Positions 1 to 64,000 of a DNA stretch of 64,000 nt are shown one piece after another. The position numbers were made by a program, and so were the translations under genes. Source of the stretch: Amorphochlora amoebiformis (taxonomy: Eukaryota; Cercozoa; Chlorarachniophyceae); contig BAAHQB010000338.1 of NCBI GenBank assembly GCA_054601695.1, positions 1-64,000 on the forward strand. The letters are read 5' to 3'. The number at the start of each line of letters is the position of its first letter. Position 1 is the first letter of the stretch. The notes below the pieces were generated by a model. The model was not told where the DNA came from. It saw nothing but the letters and a program-made list of their open reading frames with translations, and made no database searches.

Positions 1-293
1 TATGAAAAACGTAATGCTAGGGTTAGGATTAGGGTTAGGGTTAGGGTTAGGATAAGGGTTACGGTTATGATAAACTTGATGTTAGGGTTACACTGTGGAG
101 GAGTCAATATGTCCTCGGACTAAGACATGCTGAATAATCTGATCCTAACCCTAACCCTAACCTTAACCCTAACCCTAACCCTAACCTTAACCCTGACCCT
201 GACCCTAGCCTTAACCCTAGCCTTAACTCTAACCCTAACCCTAATTGTAATCTATTTCTAATCGCAATCCTAATCGTAATCCTATATGTGTAG
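1..293. repeat. Degenerate TTAGGG/CCCTAA telomere-type repeats
   Basis: TTAGGG-type units run on the + strand to about 60, then CCCTAA-type units from about 144 to 245. They switch orientation and are degenerate, so this is interstitial repeat rather than a chromosome end. It directly precedes the acceptor of the first visible exon of the ankyrin gene and is best read as intron. Confidence 0.8.
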
Positions 294-11836
<11,543 letters not shown>

Positions 11837-11868
11837 ATATGTGATATATTCACTTGGATAGGTATGTA

Positions 11869-11919
<51 letters not shown>

Positions 11920-12146
11920 AATATGTGTGTACATAATGTGCATGTATATATATTATATTACATACATGTATGCATACATATATATATTTGTGATGTATAT
12001 GTAACGATGCATAGATACATAAATTAATGAATGTATTTAGATTATATATGTATACATGTTATTTTAGAACATATTTTTACATATTATGTTAAATTGTTAT
12101 ATATACATACACAGCAATATATATACTTGTATGAATACATACCTAA

Positions 12147-12198
<52 letters not shown>

Positions 12199-12384
12199 AT
12201 GTAAAGTTATTGTTGGATATATACATTGTATATTTGTATACACATTTATATACATATATGAATATATTGTATATAATATATATATATATATATATGTGTA
12301 CGCATATTATCACGCAGCTGTGACTCACGCCCTTTATTAAAACAGATATATAAATATATTTCTACATATATATACTAGATATAC

Positions 12385-12426
<42 letters not shown>

Positions 12427-12540
12427 GCATATTTGATCAAAACAGGTCCTAGAGGTCCGTGTCTTCTGGTTACAGTGGTCTTTGGTGTGGGTCAACAACA
12501 TAATTCGTAATGTAGATGGACCAGGATTTTTATATACAAT
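11837..12540. other. Intergenic AT-rich sequence, no supported gene
   Basis: Degenerate TATA/CATA sequence with one (TA)n(TG)n tract near 12150-12200. A less repetitive stretch at 12447-12540 is open on + (VLEVRVFWLQWS) but has no partner exon. Confidence 0.5.
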
Positions 12541-13330
12541 AGATAAAACTATATCTAGAAGACATATATCTCTAGATCTATTTCTATATACCCGATCTAA
12601 GCTAGCTAAGTCGAAAGAGTTTTTTTTTTATTTCTAGAATTCAAAAAGAGTATTTTTTGATGAATAACAACTAGAACATATCAATCTAACTAACGGAACC
12701 GAACCTCCAGACCTGTAGCTACGCTACCTCTTAGTACCTACTAGCCTAGGCTACCAGAGTTACTCTCTAGTTACCTAGGTTTTTCAAGTATCTAGACACT
12801 AGATTAGTAGACTAGACAATCGTCTACTAGTAGACTAGTCTAGTCTAGCTACTAGAGCTAGTCGTAGACTATAATAGACAATAGATATCTATGATATCCT
12901 GATATCGTAGTAGATATATGCTGTAGATGCTAGATATCTAGGATATACTGATATATGACACACTGAGTCTAGTTGTAAGTATCTATTAGATCTAGCGTAC
13001 GTCTAGCTAGTCTAGAGTCTAGATAGTATGAATAAATACAATACTAGTAATAATGTAAGAACTCGATTAACCCGACTACTACTAGACTAGACTAGACTTA
13101 GTAAATGTAGGATTCTAGCTAGCTAGAGGATGTCTAGTGTATGTCTAGGTATGTCTCTAGTTCTAGCACTTGTACTAGTCTAGTAGTAACCTATCATCTA
13201 GTGTATACATCTAGATTTAACATATATATATATATATACAGTAGTCTAGTAGTACTAGACTATATAGACTATACTCATGACTCAAACGCCAAATGCTAGA
13301 AACAGCTAGACAATTGATCAATTCTGAGAT
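12541..13330. other. CTAG island 1 between convergent genes
   Basis: About forty CTAG tetramers counted by eye between 12541 and 13200; base composition alone predicts only a few. Many are N5-CTAG-N5: 12597-12610 (CTAAG), 12847-12860 (AGCTA), 12933-12946 (GATAT), 13002-13015 (TCTAG), and 13139-13154 (GTATGT, 6 bp). No coding potential was recognised. It lies between two stop codons. Confidence 0.85.
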
Positions 13331-13524
13331 GCGATTTTTACCATCAGGCTATATGTGTATACTAGTATATATATACATACATATGTATATATATATATAT
13401 ATATATCTATATGTATTTATTCTAAATACACAGTTGTATATCTATATTTCTCGCATCGTAGATAGATGTTGAAGTTTCAAGGTCGATACTACAACAATAA
13501 TAGTAACAGTGATATATATATCTA

Positions 13525-13558
<34 letters not shown>

Positions 13559-13581
13559 CACTGGTAGCGTAGATTCAAATG

Positions 13582-19305
<5,724 letters not shown>

Positions 19306-19489
19306 TGTATGTGTATGTATACATGCACATATATGTATATGTGTATTTTGTATACGTATGACAGAATGCGTATAGCATATGTACACATGTAAAAAATACA
19401 TTTTTATGTGAGTATGATAGCTTCTGTGTGTTTAAAAAAAAATTACAAAAACACAGCATGCTTTTGGAACCCTTAACCAAACAGTATGT

Positions 19490-20664
19490 AGTATTATTGG
19501 TGTGATTTCCGGGGGGACCCGCTCCAGAAACAGAGGTGTACATTCGAGAGATGGTCTAATACGAGTCGCTCGAACTTCGAGGCATCGCTTGTGAGCGCAT
19601 GGTCGGCACGTTTACAGTTTAGTGTTAAAGAGGCAGGGAGACCGTGGAATTTCCAATACGTCGTGTTGAATGCCAACGACATCACAGATTTGTATAATCT
19701 CCTGACATACACATAAGAATCAAGCTCATAAGTGCTCATTTCTACCCTTCTCTCCTTCTCGTGCCTCCGAACCCCCTCACAGACAATTGTTTTTCACCCA
19801 AACGACACACACGACACACACGCAACCAAGGGAACACACATTCGCGCCAAAATCATGGCTGTATCTATCGTGCTTTCTAGGCTTTTGAGAATTCTGAAAT
19901 TGACCCAATGACTAGAATAGCAGGATAAATCTGCGAAAAAGGGTCTGCGGGCAAGGGTTCGCGTACGTGCGAGTCTTTCGTCTGTTTCCGGGGTGCTTGA
20001 CAAGTGGTCGATTTTGCTAGTCAAAACCAGTGAAAACCAGAAACGGCCAGTTGCATCTGCCAGTCCCCGGGGAATATCATAAATCCCGGACTTCGGAACT
20101 AATTTACCCAAGAATCCACAATCCCAATGAAATCCTACACTCTGGAGACTCTCAGAGATGAATAACATGAGAGAACCGGGAGTCTTCGAAAACCCGGATA
20201 TCCCCCGGTAGAATTCCAGGGTTTTCTAGGAGACTCGGAGAATCCCCGGTATTCTAGGAGACTCCGTTGCAAAGACATGCAGTCGTCAGGCGTGAAGGGC
20301 AGAGAAATGCCCCTGCTAAGGGGATGGAACTTGATTATCACCATAGGGTAAGCTTATTTTTAACATGTCGGGGGGGGGTGGGGAAGTGAAAAGTTGGAAA
20401 TTGATGCAATTTTCTCGTTTTTTCCGTCAGGATTACCGTATTGTACCTTCTTCTCGGAGGTAGTTTCCCGGGGTTTGGAAGAGTTTGGGTAGTTTTACTG
20501 GTAGGTGATGTTGTTGACTGTATTTTTTCATGGTGAAAGGATGACATGCAGCGAGGGGTGGGCTGGGTATATTATCTAAGAGCAGTATGTATGTTTCTTT
20601 GTAGAGACGGCATGTTTTCACACACCAAGGCGCTCTATCCGACGAGCACCGATATGCCTTACAG
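19490..20664. promoter_or_regulatory. Non-repetitive divergent intergenic / 5' region
   Basis: Markedly higher GC, with no (TA)n. It lies between the - strand gene ending at 13.6 kb and the + strand channel gene. It likely holds both promoters and the missing 5' exons of the minus gene. Minus-strand open frames at 19794-20168 and 20135-20344 could contain exons, but I cannot fix borders. A TCTAGGAGACTC element occurs twice near 20225-20265. Confidence 0.45.
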
Positions 20665-35763
<15,099 letters not shown>

Positions 35764-35969
35764 TAGATGATATGTGCGAATATACATACATGGCTACATG
35801 TCCGCATATACATACATATATACATACATCTATACAATACATATATATATATAAATATATGTAAAATATATTATATATATATATATATATATGTATATAT
35901 TCTATGTATACATATGTGCATGTATACATACAAATATATGTATATATATGCATATATATATATATATAT

Positions 35970-36008
<39 letters not shown>

Positions 36009-36394
36009 GTATGCTCATAAACACATATGCGTATATAAGGGGTGTCTCTGGCATGTATGTATATGCATACATACTTTACACTGGTTAATACACTATATTT
36101 CCTATGTGACAAACCTAAGATGAATGATGCGAATTCAAAGAGTATTGTTGTCCCACGGTTGTCCCATCGCTCTAAATATTAAAAACATAATATATTTATG
36201 CTTATATAAATACATATATGATTTATTTTTATATTCATGTATAATAATAATAATATCAGGAGGTCTCTGAGACAAAGTCGTGAAAATTGCAAACATTCCT
36301 CGAGATCGAGGATTTTTCTTGGAACTTTCTCAGGACGTAGTTGCCTGGTGCTACGTGTTATCGTTCAAAAATAAAAAAAATAATAAAACGTTGA
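35764..36394. other. Intergenic, AT-rich, no gene seen
   Basis: Degenerate TATACATA sequence, then a mixed stretch at 36110-36390 without supported exons, leading into CTAG island 2. Confidence 0.5.
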
Positions 36395-36602
36395 GTTCCC
36401 CCTAAGTCTAGTAAGTACTCTTCTAGACTCTAGCCAAATATATGTCTAGTATATGCTGTCTAGACTGTCTAGACTGTCTAGACTGTATTTTGTTTAGTCA
36501 GATGATTCTGCAATAGCTAGAATAGTGCAGTCTACTCATCGGACTAGCCCCGTACGTCACGTACCTAGGTACCACACTATCTAGACTATACTAGTAAGGT
36601 TT

Positions 36603-36639
<37 letters not shown>

Positions 36640-37258
36640 ACAATATGATCTAGATGATCCAGATCTAGCAGATGGATCGATGCCTAGTGTGATGCAACTA
36701 GCGCGTGCTGTGCGCGTCATGACACTGCTGTCACTCAGATTTGTCACAGTCATTCCGATAAATTAATCTCTTGGGTCCCGGGATTCCACCTCATGGTTGG
36801 TCTAGTACTAGTAGTAGGAACGCAATCATACGCCGCTACATAACGTAAGTTAGCTAGGTTCTAGAGGTTAGCATTACTATTCATCATAGCCGTCGCAGTA
36901 CGTCTAGGTACGTAGTCAACGGTTATCATACACTCTCATACTAGCACCGTAGCCACAGGTCACTCTAGTCATACGTATTCACTGGATTCATTTCATGATC
37001 AATCACTAGATCATGACGGTCTGGATGAGTGCGTATGTAAGTTCTAGAAGTTTAACAATAGTGATTCAGTGGCCAGCGGACTACATGCAGAACGGCTGAG
37101 GTACGTAGCTGTGTAGACAGTGTAGTACGTACGTATACGCATGTAGATGCCTAGGGTGCATATACAGATATACTGGTATACTAACCTGCATTGTCCAGAT
37201 TGTATTGAATAGTTTCTAGAGTTTTAAGAGTTTGTCCGAATGCTAGGAATGTATTAGA

Positions 37259-37309
<51 letters not shown>

Positions 37310-37311
37310 AG

Positions 37312-37346
<35 letters not shown>

Positions 37347-37810
37347 GAGTCATGGTAGACAGGTCTAGTACTAGTAGTACTAGTAGTAGGAACGCAATCA
37401 TACGCCGCTACATAACGTAAGTTAGCTAGGTTCTAGCTAGTCTAGAGGTTAGCATTACTATTCATCATAGCTGTCCCAGTAGTAGTACGTAGTCAACGAT
37501 TATCTAGGTTATCATACACTCTAGACACTGCGGTCATGCTAGCACCGTAGCCACCTAGGCCACAGGTCACTCATACGTATTCACTGGATTCATTTCATGA
37601 TCAATGAGTGCGTATATAACTAGTATAAGTTTAATAACAGTGGCCGGCGGATTACATCTAACATGCTGAGTACGTACCTTCGAGTACGTACGTATACGCA
37701 AGTGGATGCCTAGGGTGCATATACAGATATACTAGTATACTAACCTGCATTGTCTGGATTGTATTGAATAGTTTCCAGAGTTTTAAGAGCTAGTCCGAAT
37801 GTATGTATAT
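36395..37810. other. CTAG island 2 with a diverged tandem duplication
   Basis: CTAG is extremely dense. Two diverged copies of a roughly 450-bp unit (36800-37260 and 37363-37806), each followed by (TA)n, differ by small CTAG-containing indels. N5-CTAG-N5 sites include 36403 (TAAGT), 36512 (AATAG), 36576 (ACTAT), 36645 (ATGAT), 36660 (CAGAT), 36803 (TAGTA), 37039 (AAGTT), 37211 (AGTTT), 37238 (GAATG), 37516 (ACACT), 37550 (GCCAC) and 37615 (TATAA). It lies between the convergent stops of the channel gene and the next minus gene. Confidence 0.92.
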
Positions 37811-37844
37811 ATATATATATGTGTGTATATACTAGATATATACA

Positions 37845-37885
<41 letters not shown>

Positions 37886-38008
37886 CCTCATCATATATGT
37901 GATTCATTCTAGTCATTTCATAATTATAATCAATACAGAACTTAACTATCTTAAAGTAACTCGTAACAAACAGCGGATATAAGGCCGCGACTCAAACTGC
38001 CTCGCAGC

Positions 38009-54921
<16,913 letters not shown>

Positions 54922-54988
54922 CTGGAGGGGGAAGAGTGGATTTGCGTCCGAATGGCCAGAGCCAGGAGAGATAGCGAGAAACCTTTGG

Positions 54989-55080
<92 letters not shown>

Positions 55081-55124
55081 AGTGTGTGTGTGTATGTATA
55101 TGTATATATATGTATGTATGTATG

Positions 55125-55243
<119 letters not shown>

Positions 55244-55256
55244 TAATATATATATA

Positions 55257-55290
<34 letters not shown>

Positions 55291-55319
55291 GATATATTGA
55301 TACGCACATTATATACCTA

Positions 55320-55575
55320 ACATACATACACTTACAGACAAAATCAAACAACACAATCACACCGAACCCGAAAAAAAAATAAAATTTCGCAACTAAATCC
55401 AGCAAAACACGGGACAAACACAGACCCAAAATCACATCCCACAACAACACACGCCAACAGATAGATACCACACTAGATCACACCTCTCAAATCCCAAACA
55501 TACACACCGAAAAATACCTCTTCTGCATTTTTAGGGGTTTTATATTATAAGTTTACATGCAATGTGTACATGTAT

Positions 55576-55623
<48 letters not shown>

Positions 55624-55699
55624 GTATGTGTGTGTATATATGTATGTATATGTATATATGTATGTATATCTTTAAATATCTTTTTTGTAGCTAGTAAAC

Positions 55700-55747
<48 letters not shown>

Positions 55748-57060
55748 TATATATATATATATATATAATATATATATATGTATGTGTATACATATTTAAA
55801 AAATAAACATACAAACAAACATGAGTTTATAGATCCACAACCAACCAACCCCCAACACCGCACTCCTATGTACACATGCAACACATGCGCACGAAAATAT
55901 CACACACCCATCCCAACCCTCATCCCTCCCCACACTCCCAACACTCAAAAAGCCTCAAATCGTCAACAGATGCACGCATACATTCATAAAAACCTACGTA
56001 ACCTTAGAGGCGAACCGCGGTGTGCTCTTAGGCTCCTCAGGGGTGATTTTCGGGTCCGTCGAAGCGCTGAAAGGGGTTATCAGTCAGACGTCAGGCTACC
56101 AGCGTGAAGAACGAAATATATGCGGGTGAACGATTAATACATTCCGCGGGAGGAAAGGGGGGGGTGGGTGAGTTTATGCTCGGATGGTGTTAGCGGAGAG
56201 GTTGGAATCTGATAACGGAGAGGGACGAGAGGGCAAATCGGAGGAAGCTGGCATGGCTCGAGATATTCCATGCAAAATACTTCTCATAAAAGCCCAAAAT
56301 TTCCACCGAAGAAATACATTTACAAGCCCTCTCTCGGTCCGAACTAACAGGTTGTCACTTCCGCATCGCAAATCATAGAAACTAATGTACCTTGAAGAAA
56401 GCTTGATTCGGCGCGTATGGGTATGGTCGGGCAGCTGACTCGATAGATACATCATACAGATGGCGAGGGCGTAATAGACCAGGCGGGGTCGCCCGGGGTC
56501 CAGCCGGCGCAGCGTGATGGCCATCAAGGGTGACAGTTGGGCATTTCAAGTTTCTCGGCACCTAGGAACTCTTAATTCGTCGGCTTATCATGGGTTCCGG
56601 GATGGAGCCATACTGTGGACTAATATGATGCGGAAGTAGCACATGTGGCTGCAGCCAGTACAAGATGAAGACAAATTTGACCCAGAAGTTGTACTTTATG
56701 ATGAGGAAATGCAATAATTTGTTGAAAAAAGTTTAGAAGGTAGTCAATCGCCAACGCCATGACCAGCTCTGTCTTGGTCTGTGCCCTTTTGCTTGCAGCG
56801 ACCATAATTAAATAGTGATGACTCTTTTCGAATGGTGCTCGAACCTGTAACTGACCAACTAAAAGGTACCTCTTCGAATATTTTACAATGTTATACAACC
56901 AAACAATGTGTAGTACGGTCCAGACGGTATCATAGGCAACTGCTGCGGCTAGCGCTAGTAACCGTTTGGACGAAAATAGAAATTTTCAAGGTTAAAAGCG
57001 GATCGAAAGATACGGTATTTATATTCATGGGTCTTGTGCGCTATGTCCATGGTGTGAGAG
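55320..57060. other. Non-repetitive block upstream of the minus gene; possible 5' exons
   Basis: After A/C-rich sequence (55320-55560) and (TA)n, 55800-57060 is mixed-composition DNA with higher GC. Minus open frames at 56174-56527 (includes RLVYYALAICMMYLSSQL) and 56620-56898, and the stretch YNFWVKFVFILYWLQ in another frame near 56690, are candidate exons. No splice chain links them to exon 54921-54806. It may hold the promoter. Confidence 0.35.
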
Positions 57061-57089
57061 GCTCGTTTTTAGTGTTAAATCTCTGATTT

Positions 57090-57588
57090 CGTGGGCTCAG
57101 TATCTACCTACTAGACCTAGATCTAGTAGATAGCTATCTTAGCATAGATTCTAGCTAGTCTAGAGCGGATAGCTTCTAGCTAGGCTAGAGCCTGTTAGAC
57201 TAGTGTGATATCATTATCTAGCTTATACATCTATAAATGTAGGATGATGTAGCTATACTTAAGATATTTTGTGAAATGCGGCTGCGTAGTCGTCATCTTT
57301 AGAATCTAGAGAATATTGAACAATATCTACAATATCATGATGCTACTCGGACATATATTTCACAGCGGCATCAATTGGATCTATCGACCAGAGATTAAGC
57401 ACGCGACCGATCTCGATATCAGGTGAAACGCGTATACCAACTGTACATCTAGGTACATCGATAGAATTAACGTTTATAAATTTGACTTCCGTACTAGACT
57501 AGGCTCCGCTATAATACGCTCCCCAATGGCAGACTTCGGCAGAGTCGAGAGCCTAGGGTCGCACGAAAGTACTACATTCTAGACATTA
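57090..57588. other. CTAG island 3
   Basis: CTAG-rich, with N5-CTAG-N5 at 57106-57119 (ACCTA), 57150-57163 (TCTAG), 57301-57314 (AGAAT), 57443-57458 (GTACAT, 6 bp) and 57574-57587 (ACATT). The last ends one base before the stop codon of the next gene. Confidence 0.88.
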
Positions 57589-63874
<6,286 letters not shown>

Positions 63875-63963
63875 CTGATAATGTATACATTTAATTGTAC
63901 ACAGACATAATTCTATTGACATGCTATGTATTTTTTTTCTATGTATTACATTTGTATACATAC

Positions 63964-63999
<36 letters not shown>

Positions 64000-64000
64000 C
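63875..64000. other. Intron sequence to the window end
   Basis: AT-rich with a terminal (TA)n; nothing further supported. Confidence 0.5.

Noticed and set aside
1-290. True chromosome end
   Set aside because: Repeats are degenerate, change strand and are followed by exons; similar arrays recur at 6.8, 49.7 and 54.4 kb.
20165-20290. CTAG footprints in the divergent spacer
   Set aside because: TCTAGGAGACTC occurs twice here but without 5-bp direct repeats around CTAG.

Overview
This window is nuclear DNA of an intron-rich eukaryote. Coding exons of about 25-170 nt have canonical GT-AG (one probable GC-AG) borders. They sit in introns made of (TA)n, CT- or GA-rich tracts, TTAGGG-type telomeric repeats and many minisatellites. 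Nothing prokaryotic, no CRISPR array, and no rRNA or tRNA gene was seen. I cannot name the lineage. An ankyrin/EF-hand protein and a two-pore K+ channel fit a flagellate protist, but that is inference. Most long open frames are translated microsatellites and were discarded. Exons were accepted where splice borders and reading phase agreed with their neighbours.

Five gene models result. (1) + strand, 294-11836: ankyrin repeats followed by EF-hands; its 5' end lies outside the window. (2) - strand, 19255-13582: an unrecognised protein, 5' end uncertain. (3) + strand, 20665-35763: a two-pore-domain K+ channel with both selectivity filters. (4) - strand, 54921-38009: an unrecognised protein with a disordered Pro/Gly/Arg-rich N-terminal part. 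(5) - strand, 63874-57589: a very basic unrecognised protein, 5' end outside the window. Genes 1/2 and 3/4 converge. Genes 2/3 diverge from a more GC-rich, low-microsatellite block at 19.5-21.1 kb. A similar block at 55.8-57.05 kb lies upstream of gene 4.

Three intergenic islands (about 12.54-13.33, 36.39-37.81 and 57.09-57.59 kb) lie next to gene 3' ends and are packed with CTAG. In them, and at two sites in the last intron of gene 2, CTAG is repeatedly flanked by perfect 5-6 bp direct repeats (N5-CTAG-N5). A tandem duplication at 36.80-37.80 kb gives filled and empty versions of such sites: 9-bp insertions made of CTAG plus a 5-bp target duplication, some nested or serial. This looks like the footprint of a mobile element with 5-bp target duplications and CT...AG ends, or another micro-insertion process. 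It is the most interesting signal here.

A second theme is 'exon shadows'. Pieces of exons, with their donor or acceptor, are copied several times through the adjacent intron, separated by (TA)n and decaying with distance (exons near 2.2, 9.6, 23.4, 29.4, 31.2, 33.3, 39.5, 44.2, 49.7, 53.2 and 59.5 kb). Many intronic minisatellites start at a 5' splice site. Most long pyrimidine tracts lie on the sense strand of the gene that contains them.
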